A DNA stretch of 56,567 bases. Origin: Thermaerobacter marianensis (GTDB lineage: Bacteria; Bacillota; Sulfobacillia; DVGY01). The stretch is taken from positions 8,666-65,232 of the forward strand of contig DYGY01000003.1 of the NCBI GenBank assembly GCA_020724425.1. Reading direction: 5' to 3'. The notes under the pieces are model-generated. The model saw only the letters and a list, made by a program, of their open reading frames with translations. It was not told the origin of the DNA and did not search any database. Below are positions 16,029 to 25,771 of this stretch, in pieces. Both the position numbers and the translations under genes were made by a program. Each line of letters begins with the position of its first letter. Positions within the stretch are counted from its first letter, which is position 1.

Positions 16029-17627
16029 TTAAAAAATTGCTGGATCCTTATACTCACCAAAGACACCCTTAAAGACATCCATAATTTCACCAACAGTAGC
16101 ATAAGCCTTAACAGCATCGATGATATAAGGCATTAAGTTCTCGGTACCCTTCGCTGCCTTCTCCAGATCCTCTAAACATCTCTTAACCAGATCACCATCT
16201 CTATCTTTCTTAACCTTATCTAACCTGTTAATCTGTCTTTCAACCATATCCCGACTATACTTCAAAAGCTCAATACTAGTCTTCTCATCAGCATTATACT
16301 TATTAACTCCAACCATTGTCTGTTCCCCAGACTGAATACCCTTCTGGAATCTATAGCTAGCCTCAGCAATCTCTCGCTGCTGATAACCTGAACCAATTGC
16401 TCCAAGCACACCACCAAGAGATTCAATCCTCTTAAAGTATTCCCAAGCCTTCTTCTCCATCTCATTAGTAAAGGCTTCAACAAAATATGAACCACCCAAA
16501 GGATCAATAGTATTAGCCACACCACTCTCCTCAGCAATGATTTGCTGGGTCCTTAAAGCAATCCTAACAGCCTTCTCACTAGGCAATGCTAAAGCCTCAT
16601 CCATAGAGTTAGTATGCAAGGACTGAGTACCACCCATAACAGCAGCTAAAGCCTGAATAGTTGTCCTAACAATATTGTTTTCAGGCTGCTGAGCAGTTAA
16701 TGAACATCCAGCAGTCTGAGTATGGAACCTTAACAACATAGACGTAGGATCCTTAGCCCCATACTTCTCCTTCATAGTCTTAGCCCAGATCCTTCTAGCC
16801 GCCCGATACTTAGCAACCTCTTCAAAGAAATCATTATGAGCATTAAAAAAGAAAGACAATCTAGGTGCAAAATCATCCACATCTAAACCTCTTTCAATCC
16901 CTGCTTCCACATAAGCAAAACCATTTGAAAGGGTAAATGCCAGTTCCTGTGCAGCAGTTGAACCGGCCTCCCTAATGTGATAACCACTAATACTAATAGT
17001 GTTCCACTTTGGCACATACTTGCTACCAAACTCAAAGGTATCAACAATTAGCCTCATCGAAGGCTCAGGAGGAAATACATAAGTATTTTGAGCAATATAT
17101 TCCTTCAGAATATCATTCTGAATAGTGCCTGAAACCCGATTCCAGGAAACACCCTGCTTTTCAGCCACAACCAGATACATAGCCCAAAGAATAGCTGCAG
17201 GAGCATTAATAGTCATCGAGGTACTAACCTCTCCTAAAGGAATCCCATCAAAAAGCATCTCCATATCAGCCAAAGAATCAATAGCTACACCCAGCTTACC
17301 AACCTCTCCCTCAGAACGAGGATGGTCTGAATCATACCCCAGCAAAGTCGGAAAATCAAAAGCCACACTCAAACCTGTCTGACCATTCTCCAAAAGATAC
17401 TTATACCTCTGATTAGATTCCTCTGCCGTACCAAAACCAGCAAACTGCCTCATGGTCCATACCCTACCACGATACATATTAGGGTATACCCCTCTGGTGT
17501 AGGGATACTCTCCAGGATTACCAAGATCCCTCCCATAATCCAAATCTAAATCCTCAGGGGTATACAGATCCTTAATTGGTTCATAAGATACCGTATAAAA
17601 CGTATCCTTACGTTCCTTGCCTGCCAT
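16029..17627 (-). CDS. Acyl-CoA mutase large subunit (methylmalonyl-CoA mutase type)
   Basis: The 532-residue substrate-binding subunit of a B12-dependent acyl-CoA mutase. It shows the family blocks [20 protein letters not shown] near 52-71, [48 protein letters not shown] and a C-terminal [16 protein letters not shown]. Methylmalonyl-CoA mutase is the usual label. The closely related isobutyryl-CoA type shares most of these blocks, and no epimerase gene accompanies the operon, so substrate is open. AAAGGGG precedes the ATG. It is the first gene of mutase large-small-meaB-acyl-CoA dehydrogenase. Confidence 0.9.
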   Translation of the reverse strand: MAGKERKDTFYTVSYEPIKDLYTPEDLDLDYGRDLGNPGEYPYTRGVYPNMYRGRVWTMRQFAGFGTAEESNQRYKYLLENGQTGLSVAFDFPTLLGYDSDHPRSEGEVGKLGVAIDSLADMEMLFDGIPLGEVSTSMTINAPAAILWAMYLVVAEKQGVSWNRVSGTIQNDILKEYIAQNTYVFPPEPSMRLIVDTFEFGSKYVPKWNTISISGYHIREAGSTAAQELAFTLSNGFAYVEAGIERGLDVDDFAPRLSFFFNAHNDFFEEVAKYRAARRIWAKTMKEKYGAKDPTSMLLRFHTQTAGCSLTAQQPENNIVRTTIQALAAVMGGTQSLHTNSMDEALALPSEKAVRIALRTQQIIAEESGVANTIDPLGGSYFVEAFTNEMEKKAWEYFKRIESLGGVLGAIGSGYQQREIAEASYRFQKGIQSGEQTMVGVNKYNADEKTSIELLKYSRDMVERQINRLDKVKKDRDGDLVKRCLEDLEKAAKGTENLMPYIIDAVKAYATVGEIMDVFKGVFGEYKDPAIF

Positions 17628-17937
17628 GCTATGTCCCCTTTCGTTTCAAACTAAAGACTTAATTCGGAATCAACCTCATAATTCCCTCTTAATAATATTA
17701 TTTACCCTGTTAATCTTGACGAATACCTGTATGATTATCCTCAGGTTACATACTTAATACTTAGCCAAATTAATATCACTATACTTCTCTCACGTAGTGT
17801 ACTAAACACCTGAATATCCCACTAATCAACAAGAAATTCAATACTAAAAAAAGACTCAGAAAAGATTTATTCTACTAATAAACGATAAGGGTATGAAAAG
17901 TTTTCATTGGAATTTGATATTATAGCGTATTGCGCTG
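17628..17937. other. Non-coding stretch upstream of the mutase operon
   Basis: About 310 bases, AT-rich, presumably containing the promoter of the mutase operon on the minus strand. I see no convincing -35/-10 pair, no cobalamin riboswitch elements and no credible ORF. Confidence 0.6.
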
Positions 17938-17942
17938 AATTA

Positions 17943-18031
17943 GAGCCAACGGCACGCAACTGACTCGGCCACCTTCACGCTCAAACTGAGCCACGGTGTC
18001 GGAGTGGAGAGCCACCACCCAGTGGGTGGCC
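17943..18031 (-). repeat. Degenerate ~22-base tandem repeats of an IS21-family end
   Basis: Four degenerate copies beginning GTGGCTC/GTGGCC/GTTGGCTC recur every 21-23 bases on the minus strand, just outside the istB remnant. Multiple terminal repeats of this size are typical of IS21-family ends. Confidence 0.6.
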
Positions 18032-18034
18032 ATG

Positions 18035-18176
18035 GCACTCTCTCATAGAAACTTCTCCGTCTATAAATATTTTGTAAGAGTCATGAATTATTCTATCTAG
18101 TATTGCATCTGCTAATGCACCTTCTCCAAGCTTGCTATGCCATCCTGCGGGTGCAAATTGCGACTCTTTACTTTCC
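18035..18176 (-). pseudogene. IstB C-terminal remnant (IS21 family helper ATPase)
   Basis: The minus strand reads ESKESQFAPAGWHSKLGEGA, then LADAILDRIIHDSYKIFIDG and EVSMRE. This is the well-known C-terminal end of IstB/DnaC-like transposition helpers. Only about 45 codons remain, with no ATPase domain. It lies next to the repeated IS end and head-to-head with an istA fragment. Confidence 0.85.
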
Positions 18177-18233
18177 TTACTCTAATCATGGCATGAATTA
18201 GGAGGTTTTGGTACTTTAATACATGCAAAGGCA

Positions 18234-18401
18234 ATGGTATGGGGCATGTATATCAAGATTAGGCAGTATGAGAATGGTTGTAGCAAAAGTGATGTAGCAA
18301 GAGAATTAAGGATATCACGAACAACGGTCCATGAGTACCTAAATAGAGATGAAGATGAAATGGCTATTTGGGTAGAGTCAACGCGGAGCCATTTTCCCTA
18401 A
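18234..18401 (+). pseudogene. IstA N-terminal remnant (IS21 family transposase)
   Basis: A plus-strand frame of 55 codons starts MVWGMYIKIRQYENGCSKSD and continues VARELRISRTTVHEYL, the N-terminal helix-turn-helix of IstA transposases. A GGAGG lies about 30 bases upstream. The catalytic DDE domain is absent. In an intact element istA and istB are in the same direction; here the fragments point away from each other, so the element has been rearranged. Confidence 0.8.
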
Positions 18402-18586
18402 TTTCTTCCTCTATTTTATTTTCTTTTGGTATAAGTATTAAGTCCTAGGTTTCTAAGAGACATGCTACAAACCGTAAACTTAGTCTTAAAAAATATAAAC
18501 TCCTTTACTTCAGTGTCCTAGCTTGGGGTGTCCCTTATTCCATAATATTAGTGTCGAGTTATCGTTCATGCCGGGCATAACAATTT

Positions 18587-18612
18587 GGGGCGTGGTTTTT
18601 TGACCACGCCCC
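18587..18612 (-). terminator. Hairpin downstream of hemB
   Basis: Perfect 10-bp stem GGGGCGTGGT/ACCACGCCCC around a 6-base loop, 7 bases after the hemB stop. The following sequence is AAATTG, so it lacks a T tract; it may act as a 3' end stabiliser or a weak terminator. Confidence 0.6.
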
Positions 18613-18618
18613 AGATTA

Positions 18619-19584
18619 CTAATCCTTTAACCACTCAGCTACATCAGCAGCATGATAAGTCAATATCAAATCTGCTCCCGCTCTTTTCATAGATGTTAGG
18701 CTCTCTAAGACTACCTTCTTTTCATCTAACCAGCCTTTTTGAGCAGCTGCCTTAACCATAGCATACTCGCCACTTACATTATACGCTGCGATAGGATAGG
18801 GGAATTCCTTCTTGAGATCACTAATAATGTCTAGGTATGCTAGAGCAGGTTTAACCATTAAGATATCTGCTCCCTCATCAACATCAAGAATTGCTTCCTG
18901 AATAGCCTCTCTTCTATTTGCAGGATCCATCTGATAGGTCCTTCTATCACCAAATGAGGGGGTAGAATGAGCTGCTTCTCTAAAAGGACCATAGAAAGCT
19001 GAAGCATACTTCACTGCATAAGACATAATAGGTATATTGGCAAAGCCGTTAGTATCTAAAGCCTCTCTAATAGCACCAACTCTTCCATCCATCATGTCTG
19101 AAGGGGCTACCATATCAGCTCCTGCTTTTGCATGAGACAGAGCAACCTTAGCTAGAACATCTAGAGTAGGGTCATTAATAATCTCACCTTGATGAATCAA
19201 GCCACAATGCCCATGACTGGTATATTGACAAAGACAAACATCAGTAATGATATAAAGATCAGGAAACTTCTCTTTTAGAGTCCTAATGGCTTTCTGAACA
19301 ACACCACTTTCATCATAAGCAGAGGTACCCTGATCATCTTTATATTCAGGCAAACCAAAGAGAATAACTGCTCTAATACCTAGTTTAGTGATTCTTTCTA
19401 CCTCAATTAAAAGAGTATCTAAAGAGAAATGATAGACCCCTGGTAAAGATTCAATCTCTTCCTTTATTCCTTCTCCAGGCATGACAAAGAGAGGATAAAT
19501 CAGATCATCTACCCTAAGATTAGTCTCTCGTACTAGATCTCTTATGGCTGAAGATTGTCTCAATCTACGTGGTCTAAGATCCAT
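18619..19584 (-). CDS. hemB: Porphobilinogen synthase (delta-aminolevulinate dehydratase)
   Basis: Condenses two 5-aminolevulinate molecules to porphobilinogen. The zinc-type active site is present: [14 protein letters not shown] near 115-128 has three cysteines. The Schiff-base lysines lie in [15 protein letters not shown] near 193 and [10 protein letters not shown] near 247. The length of 321 is normal. Its ATG overlaps the cobA-hemD stop by one base (TAATG), so it is the last gene of the tetrapyrrole operon. A hairpin follows. Confidence 0.97.
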   Translation of the reverse strand: MDLRPRRLRQSSAIRDLVRETNLRVDDLIYPLFVMPGEGIKEEIESLPGVYHFSLDTLLIEVERITKLGIRAVILFGLPEYKDDQGTSAYDESGVVQKAIRTLKEKFPDLYIITDVCLCQYTSHGHCGLIHQGEIINDPTLDVLAKVALSHAKAGADMVAPSDMMDGRVGAIREALDTNGFANIPIMSYAVKYASAFYGPFREAAHSTPSFGDRRTYQMDPANRREAIQEAILDVDEGADILMVKPALAYLDIISDLKKEFPYPIAAYNVSGEYAMVKAAAQKGWLDEKKVVLESLTSMKRAGADLILTYHAADVAEWLKD

Positions 19585-21101
19585 TATTCTCCTCCTAACT
19601 TCTCTTTAAGTCCCTCTACTAAGGCAGCTATAGTTGCTTCATTAGGCATATAGTCTATAGCATAGCCTAGTTCAGTAGCTCTAGCAGCTGTCTTAGGACC
19701 AATACAAGCAACAAGAGGCTTTTCATCTAAGCTATTCCAGACACTCCCTAGAGCAGTATGGAAGTTCTCTACAGTAGAGGAGCTAGTAAAGGTGATACAA
19801 TCTATCTTATCATTCTTCAAAAGTGTATCTACCTCATCCACTCCTTCAGCTACCGGAGTTGTAGTGTAAATAGTATAATCATCTATTATTGCTCCAGTCT
19901 CTGCAAGAAACTTCACCGTTAGCTTATCAGCAATCTCTGAACGAGGGAAAAGAATCCTATCACTATTGCTTAGCTTTTTAGCTAGCTCTTTAGCCAGAGC
20001 CTCTCCAGTATAAAATTCAGGCATAACATCAGCAATGATTCCTTTGCTTAAGAGACTATCTCTTGTTGCTCTACCCACTACACCTACCTTCAAACCGGCA
20101 AGGTGTCTAACATCATAACCCTTTGTATAAAGACGCTCAAAGAAATACTCTACAGCATTGGCACTAGTAAATATCAGCCAGGTATATAAATCAAGCTTAT
20201 TAATAGCCTGATCTATTTCTTTCCAGTCACTAACAGGACTCACTTCAATAGTAGGGAATTCAATAGCTTCTCCTCCAGCTTTAGTGATTAACTCTGTCAG
20301 ATCACTAGCTTGACTCCTAGCTCTAGTAACCAGAATCTTATTACCAAAAAGAGGTCTATTTTCAAACCACTTTAATGTATCTCTTAAAGAAACAACCTTA
20401 CCTACCAGAATAATGGCAGGAGAGGTAATACCTTCTCTTTCAACTACCTCAACAATATCCTTCAGGGTTCCGCTAACAGCTCTTTGATTTGGTCTAGTAG
20501 CCCATTGAATTAGGGCTACCGGAGTATCTAACGGCTTTCCATGTTCAACTAGTTTCTCGACTATTAAGCCTAAGTTACCTACACCCATCAAGAAAATCAA
20601 TGTGTCTGGGCCTGTTGCCAGACTAGCCCAGTTAATTGCTGAAGCTTCCTTACCCGGTTCTTCATGTCCGGTTATTACCGCAAAGGAAGATGCCAGTTCC
20701 CGATGAGTAACAGGAATACCTGCATAGGCAGGACCAGAAATCGCAGAGGTAACACCGGGAACAACCTCCCAAGGAATACCGTGTTGAATTAATTCCTCTG
20801 CTTCTTCTCCCCCTCTACCAAAGACAAAGGGGTCACCACCTTTTAGCCGTACTACCTTTTTGCCTTCCTTACCTAGCTTTACAAGAAGAGCATTAATCTC
20901 ATCTTGAGTCAATGTATGTCTATCCGGCATCTTACCGACATAATGTAGCTCTACACCATCCTTACAGAATTCTAAAAGACGGGGATTTGCTAATCTATCA
21001 TAGACTACAGCATCAGCCTCCTGTAGTAGTTCCTTTCCTCTTAAGGTAAACAGACCATAGTCTCCAGGACCTGCACCTACCAACGCCACTTTACCTATCA
21101 T
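19584..21101 (-). CDS. cobA-hemD: Uroporphyrinogen-III C-methyltransferase / uroporphyrinogen-III synthase fusion
   Basis: A 505-residue two-domain enzyme. Residues 1-240 are the SAM-dependent methyltransferase that makes precorrin-2 ([27 protein letters not shown] and [22 protein letters not shown]). Residues about 250-505 are HemD, which closes and inverts ring D ([10 protein letters not shown] near 256, [10 protein letters not shown] near 318, [10 protein letters not shown] near 448). This fusion is common in Bacillota. It controls the branch between heme and siroheme or B12, and lies between hemC and hemB, consistent with its neighbours' steps. Confidence 0.96.
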   Translation of the reverse strand: MIGKVALVGAGPGDYGLFTLRGKELLQEADAVVYDRLANPRLLEFCKDGVELHYVGKMPDRHTLTQDEINALLVKLGKEGKKVVRLKGGDPFVFGRGGEEAEELIQHGIPWEVVPGVTSAISGPAYAGIPVTHRELASSFAVITGHEEPGKEASAINWASLATGPDTLIFLMGVGNLGLIVEKLVEHGKPLDTPVALIQWATRPNQRAVSGTLKDIVEVVEREGITSPAIILVGKVVSLRDTLKWFENRPLFGNKILVTRARSQASDLTELITKAGGEAIEFPTIEVSPVSDWKEIDQAINKLDLYTWLIFTSANAVEYFFERLYTKGYDVRHLAGLKVGVVGRATRDSLLSKGIIADVMPEFYTGEALAKELAKKLSNSDRILFPRSEIADKLTVKFLAETGAIIDDYTIYTTTPVAEGVDEVDTLLKNDKIDCITFTSSSTVENFHTALGSVWNSLDEKPLVACIGPKTAARATELGYAIDYMPNEATIAALVEGLKEKLGGE

Positions 21102-21111
21102 GTCTTCACCC

Positions 21112-22050
21112 CTAATCTGCCAAGATTTCTTTTGCTCCCTGACTGAGGAAGTACTGGCCTAAAGCAGTACCTAACTCATGGGCCTGCTCTATGGGACCTG
21201 TCACCTCACCCCGGAGATACTTTCTGCCATCACGACTGTATACTGCACCCTCTAAACGTAACTCCTGGTTAACCATACTAGCATATGACCCGATAGCTAC
21301 CTGACAGCCGCCACCTAACTCAGTCAGGAAACTTCTCTCTGCTAGAGCTAATATTTCAGCATCCCTATCCTTTATCTTCTCTAAAAGTTTTGAGATGGGT
21401 TCATCATCTTTACGACTTTCAATAGCTAAGATACCCTGGCCTGCAGCTGGTAGACTCAAAGAAGGATGCAGGTAATAGTCTATAAGGTGAGAAAGATCTA
21501 ATCTTTTGAGCCCTGCAGCTGCTAGAACAATAGCGTCAAAGCCTTCTTCTGTAAGTTTCCTTATCCTTGTTTGCACATTACCTCTGACAGGTTCAATTTT
21601 CAGATCCGGTCTGTTATTTAAGAGAATAGCCATACGTCTAGCACTGCTTGTTCCTACCTTTGCTCCTTTAGGTAGAACATCTTCTCTTATATACTTAAGT
21701 TCCTCACCATTTCCTCTAAGCTCTCTATTAAGCAAAAGAGCATCTCTAGAGTCTTCTCTGGTAACATATCCAGCTAAGGTCAAACCCTCTGGTTGTATTG
21801 ATGGCATATCCTTAGCACTATGAACTGCTAGATCAATTTCATTTCTTAAAAGAGCCTCTTCTATCTCTTTAACAAACAGACCCTTATCCCCTATCTTCTG
21901 TAAAGAACGATCAAGAATCTCATCACCCTTAGTGCTGATTTTAATAACCTCAACTTCTAAATCAGGCCATGCTTGTTTTAATAGCTCAGCTATATGGTAT
22001 GTCTGCCTTAATGCTAACTCTGAAGCTCTGCTCCCTATCCTTATTAACAT
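21112..22050 (-). CDS. hemC: Hydroxymethylbilane synthase (porphobilinogen deaminase)
   Basis: Polymerises four porphobilinogen units to hydroxymethylbilane on a dipyrromethane cofactor. The cofactor Cys is in LTELGGGCQVAIG near 240. Conserved blocks include IRIGSRASELAL at 2-13, AVHSAKDMPS near 77 and GTSSARRMAIL near 128. The length of 312 is standard. It lies 10 bases upstream of cobA-hemD and 3 bases downstream of the siroheme dehydrogenase gene. Confidence 0.97.
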   Translation of the reverse strand: MLIRIGSRASELALRQTYHIAELLKQAWPDLEVEVIKISTKGDEILDRSLQKIGDKGLFVKEIEEALLRNEIDLAVHSAKDMPSIQPEGLTLAGYVTREDSRDALLLNRELRGNGEELKYIREDVLPKGAKVGTSSARRMAILLNNRPDLKIEPVRGNVQTRIRKLTEEGFDAIVLAAAGLKRLDLSHLIDYYLHPSLSLPAAGQGILAIESRKDDEPISKLLEKIKDRDAEILALAERSFLTELGGGCQVAIGSYASMVNQELRLEGAVYSRDGRKYLRGEVTGPIEQAHELGTALGQYFLSQGAKEILAD

Positions 22051-22053
22051 CCC

Positions 22054-22692
22054 CTACGCCCTTTCTACAAAGCTTTGTAAAATCTTGAAGGCCTTTTCCT
22101 CTGCCCTTTTAGGATCTTCTTTGCATAAATCCAGAACATCTGAAGCCACAATCTCTTCAAAAACAACAGCTCTATCCTTTTCATTACCTATCTCAAGCTT
22201 TGCTCTGTTCCTAATCTCACCCATAATGCTTAGAAAAATTGCATATTCGGGCCCAAACTGTTGCCTAAGCTGTTCCTTTAATACTCGAGCCATAGCCGGA
22301 CTCTTGCCATTAGTCGAGATAGCAATTTGCAGATCACCCTGCTGTACAATAGAGGGAACAATGTAATTGGATTTTGGTATATCATCAACAATATTGCAAA
22401 GAATACCCCGTTCCTTTCCTTCCTTGCTAACCGCTTCATTTACAGACTCTTTATCCGTAGCCCCTACCACAAGAAAGGCTTCCTTTAGATCTCCATATTG
22501 ATATTCCCTAGGTATATAAGAGATAGTTCCTTTCTTCACCAAATCATTTAGTGTATTAGTAAGGTTGGGACTTATCACCGTAACTTTAGCCCCATATTCC
22601 ACCATGGTCAGTACCTTTCTTTCTGCTATGGTACCGCCACCAATAACAACTACATTCATTCCGGCAACTTCTAGATAAATGGGATAATACAA
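22054..22692 (-). CDS. Precorrin-2 dehydrogenase (siroheme synthase N-terminal type)
   Basis: NAD-dependent enzyme of 212 residues that converts precorrin-2 to sirohydrochlorin; some members also insert iron. The Rossmann loop is NVVVIGGGTIAERKV at 13-27, with the family segment STNGKSPAMARVLKEQL near 130-146. It matches the HemA-linked CysG-N/SirC type of Bacillota. Siroheme would be needed for nitrite or sulfite reductase. It lies between the hemX-like gene and hemC, tightly packed. Confidence 0.9.
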   Translation of the reverse strand: MYYPIYLEVAGMNVVVIGGGTIAERKVLTMVEYGAKVTVISPNLTNTLNDLVKKGTISYIPREYQYGDLKEAFLVVGATDKESVNEAVSKEGKERGILCNIVDDIPKSNYIVPSIVQQGDLQIAISTNGKSPAMARVLKEQLRQQFGPEYAIFLSIMGEIRNRAKLEIGNEKDRAVVFEEIVASDVLDLCKEDPKRAEEKAFKILQSFVERA

Positions 22693-22704
22693 GATTTGAA
22701 CCTC

Positions 22705-23514
22705 CTAGAAAACATGTAATGTGGTTAAAAGCCAGTTAACCAGTAGAAGGTTAACGAGAACAGATACATAACCTCCTATCAGGATATATGCTGCCCTTTT
22801 ACCTCGCCATTGAAAAAGATTATACCCCAACAAATATGTAGAATATATAATCAAAGTCACAAGAGTCCAATTTTGCTTGGGATCCCAGCTCCAGTATGAA
22901 CCCCAGGAAACATTAGCCCAGATAGCACCAAAAACCAGAGAAATCCCTAAAAGAGGGGTTCCAAGAAGAGCCATATGGTAACTTAACCTCTCTAGAACAG
23001 CTAAAGAGGGTAATCTGAAATAGATGCCCTGAAAGACCTTAGACTTCAACTGTCTTTCCTGCAGGATATACATAATTGATGCAGCAAAAGCAAAAGAAAA
23101 AGCACCATAACTAATAAGTGCTAAAAAAACATGAAATATTAACCAGTGGCTAATGGAAACAAAACTCACCGGAGATTTTGGTAAGAATGCCGCATAGAAC
23201 AATAGTCCAGCAATAACAGGTATTACAAAAACACCTAACGAACGTAACCGTAAGGAACGATCAAGAACAATATAGCTAAAAAGAAGAAACCAGGCTAAGA
23301 AAAGAATAGCGTCTGCCAATGCAAAGATAGGTAAGTACCCATGAGAAATTCGAAGTACAAGAAATACAGTATGAATACTAAGAATTATCCAGTCGGATGC
23401 CTTGGCTACCCTAAGCCACTCCGGATAGTAGAAATATGCTAGATGAGCTAGAAAACTACCCAGGTAAGCTACTAAGAGGACAATAAATACCATTAATTCC
23501 CCAGTCATGCCCAT
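22705..23514 (-). CDS. hemX: HemX/CcsA-like cytochrome c assembly membrane protein
   Basis: A 269-residue integral membrane protein with about eight hydrophobic segments. The tryptophan-rich motif WGSYWSWDPKQNW near 207-219 and flanking histidines identify the CcsA/CcmC/HemX heme-handling superfamily. Position directly after hemA is that of HemX, which in Bacillus subtilis lowers HemA level post-transcriptionally. A CcsA role is less likely because no ResB is adjacent and a complete Ccm set lies 9 kb away. It begins 5 bases after hemA. Confidence 0.83.
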   Translation of the reverse strand: MGMTGELMVFIVLLVAYLGSFLAHLAYFYYPEWLRVAKASDWIILSIHTVFLVLRISHGYLPIFALADAILFLAWFLLFSYIVLDRSLRLRSLGVFVIPVIAGLLFYAAFLPKSPVSFVSISHWLIFHVFLALISYGAFSFAFAASIMYILQERQLKSKVFQGIYFRLPSLAVLERLSYHMALLGTPLLGISLVFGAIWANVSWGSYWSWDPKQNWTLVTLIIYSTYLLGYNLFQWRGKRAAYILIGGYVSVLVNLLLVNWLLTTLHVF

Positions 23515-23519
23515 CCCCC

Positions 23520-24917
23520 CTAACGGTGGATTATCGGCTCTACATCAGTAGAGGCCTTTGAGTCCAATTCCCTGGCATGACCAGTCTCTTTCTGTATAGC
23601 AATACGCTCCACTTCTCTTTTCACTAAGCGGTCTAAAGAGTCAACACTTTTTTCCTGATCAAGACCAAATAATGTGCTAGCTACTGCCATATAGATAGCC
23701 GCATACTCACTATTACCCATTGTCTTTAATTTTTGAGTGGGTTCATTAAGAATCTTATTCACAAGCATCGAGCTCATAGCAATAACTGTATCTTGATCCT
23801 TCTCACTCAAGGTCCCTAATCGGTTCAAGGCCTTATCTAGTTCTAATTTCCTTAAAGCTTCTGCTTCATGACGCAGCTCCTTAATAACAGGGATAGCTAC
23901 CTGAGAATTTAACCACTGCTTATAGGCTTCTTGTTCGCTAAAAAGAATCTTCTCAGCTCTACGAGCTTCTCTCTGCCTTTCCTTGAGATTGGCTTCAACC
24001 ACATTCTTTAAGTCATCTATATCATACAGGAACAGGTGATCAATAGCTTCTCCTGCAGGATCAATATCTCTAGGAACAGCAATATCAATCAAGAACAGAG
24101 GTCTCTGCTTCCTCTGCCTCATTACAGCCTTTAACTGTTCTGCTGTAAGGATATACTCACTAGAACCAGTAGAGGAAATAACTATATCAGCAACTCTCAG
24201 CCATCTCATTAGATCTGTAAGGGAACCTGCAGAACCATGATACTTAGCTGCCAGTCTCTCAGCTTTCTCAAGAGTCCTATTCACAACAGTTATACCAGCA
24301 ACTCCCTGCTCCCTAAGATTATGAGCGGTAATCTCGGCAGTCTCCCCTGCACCAATCAAGAGAACTCTCTGCTCTCTAAGAGTACCAAAAACCTTTTTAG
24401 TTAACTCCACAGCAGCATAACTAACAGATACTGCATTCTGGGATATGGCTGTTTCACTATGAACTCTTTTAGCTACAGCTAAAGCTCTGTTAAATAGCTC
24501 ATGTAGATACTTCCCAACACTACCCGCATTAGTAGCGACACCATATGCCTCTTTTACCTGCCCTAAAATCTGAGTTTCTCCTAAAATCATTGAGTCAAGC
24601 CCTGAAGCCACTTTGAAGAGATGATAGGCCGCCATACTGTTACGATGAATATAGACATGAGGTAACAATTCTTCAACAGTCAAATGAGCCTGTTTGGCAA
24701 TAGTCTCTAAGATATGCCGTTCTGCCAGATTAAACTCTCCTACAGCAGCATAAACCTCAGTGCGATTACACGTTGCCAAATACGCTACCTCATAAACTTC
24801 ATGACTCTTAAGCAAGATACTTAAGCCTCTCTCCTGTTCCTCCACTGAGAAAGCCAAAAGCTCTCGCATCTCCAATGGTGCTGAATTGTGATTAAGGCCA
24901 ATAACTAGGATGTGCAC
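23520..24917 (-). CDS. hemA: Glutamyl-tRNA reductase
   Basis: Reduces glutamyl-tRNA(Glu) to glutamate-1-semialdehyde, the first committed step of C5 tetrapyrrole synthesis. The catalytic Cys50 lies in ATCNRTEVYA and the NADPH-binding loop is LLIGAGETAEITAH near 186. GLDSMILGETQILGQVK and the C-terminal dimerisation helices are present. The 465-residue length is on the long side because of a charged tail. The start is a GTG. hemL is not in the window. Confidence 0.97.
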   Translation of the reverse strand: MHILVIGLNHNSAPLEMRELLAFSVEEQERGLSILLKSHEVYEVAYLATCNRTEVYAAVGEFNLAERHILETIAKQAHLTVEELLPHVYIHRNSMAAYHLFKVASGLDSMILGETQILGQVKEAYGVATNAGSVGKYLHELFNRALAVAKRVHSETAISQNAVSVSYAAVELTKKVFGTLREQRVLLIGAGETAEITAHNLREQGVAGITVVNRTLEKAERLAAKYHGSAGSLTDLMRWLRVADIVISSTGSSEYILTAEQLKAVMRQRKQRPLFLIDIAVPRDIDPAGEAIDHLFLYDIDDLKNVVEANLKERQREARRAEKILFSEQEAYKQWLNSQVAIPVIKELRHEAEALRKLELDKALNRLGTLSEKDQDTVIAMSSMLVNKILNEPTQKLKTMGNSEYAAIYMAVASTLFGLDQEKSVDSLDRLVKREVERIAIQKETGHARELDSKASTDVEPIIHR

Positions 24918-24928
24918 AATTTCAACCC

Positions 24929-25657
24929 CTACTGTTTAGTCCCTACATGTAAACAAACAATTCCTCCTGTAAGAGGATAATATTTTACCGATGTCAAACC
25001 ATTTTCCCTAAATATCTCTGCCAACTCTTCAGCATTAGGGAAACCTTTAAGACTCTCAGGTAACCAGGCATATGGTGCCATATCAAGATCTTTAGCTCTT
25101 CTTTGTGCCCATTTACCCATTAGAGGTACAATATTTTCAAAATACCAATAGTATGGTCTGGCAACTACCATCTTCTTAGGCTTACTTAATTCTATACTAA
25201 TAACTCGGCCACCAGGCTTAACAGTTCTTGCCATCTCGCCAATAACTGTACTGACATCAGCTACATTCCGTAAGGCAAAACCAATAGTGGCAAGATCATA
25301 AGAGTTATCTTCTAAAGGTAGAGCCATAGCATCACCATGTAGCAACTCTACCCTCTCAGAAAAGCCCTGATGTTCAATCTTTCTTTCAGCTACAGCCAAC
25401 ATTTCTTCAGCAAAATCAAGACTGGTAATTGCACCATCATTAACCCTTTTAGCCATAATTAAAGAGAGATCACCGGTACCACAGGCCACATCTAAGACCT
25501 GTTTCCCTGAGATATCCCCTAGGAGCTTGGTAAAGCGATACTGCCAGTATTTCCAGAGCCCACCCGTCATGAACATATTCATCGAATCATAATGATCAGC
25601 TATGGAATTAAAAAGCTCATGTACATATTCATCTTTTCTTTCAACAACTTTACTCAC
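24929..25657 (-). CDS. menG: Demethylmenaquinone methyltransferase
   Basis: SAM-dependent C-methyltransferase of the UbiE/MenG family, last step of menaquinone synthesis. It shows VLDVACGTGDLSL near 57-69, FAEEMLAVAERK, GDAMALPLEDNSYDL and the FALRNVADV motif. At 242 residues it is normal for the family. It is the first gene of the tetrapyrrole operon, linking quinone and heme supply for respiration. The GTG start has AAAGGAG 10 bases upstream and a TATAAT promoter further up. Confidence 0.93.
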   Translation of the reverse strand: MSKVVERKDEYVHELFNSIADHYDSMNMFMTGGLWKYWQYRFTKLLGDISGKQVLDVACGTGDLSLIMAKRVNDGAITSLDFAEEMLAVAERKIEHQGFSERVELLHGDAMALPLEDNSYDLATIGFALRNVADVSTVIGEMARTVKPGGRVISIELSKPKKMVVARPYYWYFENIVPLMGKWAQRRAKDLDMAPYAWLPESLKGFPNAEELAEIFRENGLTSVKYYPLTGGIVCLHVGTKQ

Positions 25658-25707
25658 TTATAGTAAACTCCTTTGTTAGCTACTTCACAAATTATCAACT
25701 CCCTTTG

Positions 25708-25735
25708 ATTATAGCATAAGACAATCCTGATTAAA
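25708..25735 (-). promoter_or_regulatory. Promoter of the menG-hemA-hemB operon
   Basis: On the minus strand a perfect TATAAT is preceded, after 16 bases, by a weak -35 TTTAAT. It is about 50 bases upstream of the menG start and just beyond the sucD terminator. Confidence 0.6.
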
Positions 25736-25737
25736 AC

Positions 25738-25764
25738 TAAAGAGAGCACTCAGTTAGAGTGCTC
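25738..25764 (-). terminator. Terminator after sucD
   Basis: On the minus strand a perfect 8-bp stem GAGCACTC/GAGTGCTC with a 5-base loop, followed by TCTTTAGTTTT, starting 8 bases after the sucD stop. Confidence 0.8.
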
Positions 25765-25771
25765 CCAATCA

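Noticed and set aside
17628-17937. Possible cobalamin riboswitch ahead of the B12 mutase operon
   Set aside because: I looked for the B12-box type conserved segment and paired elements and did not see them.
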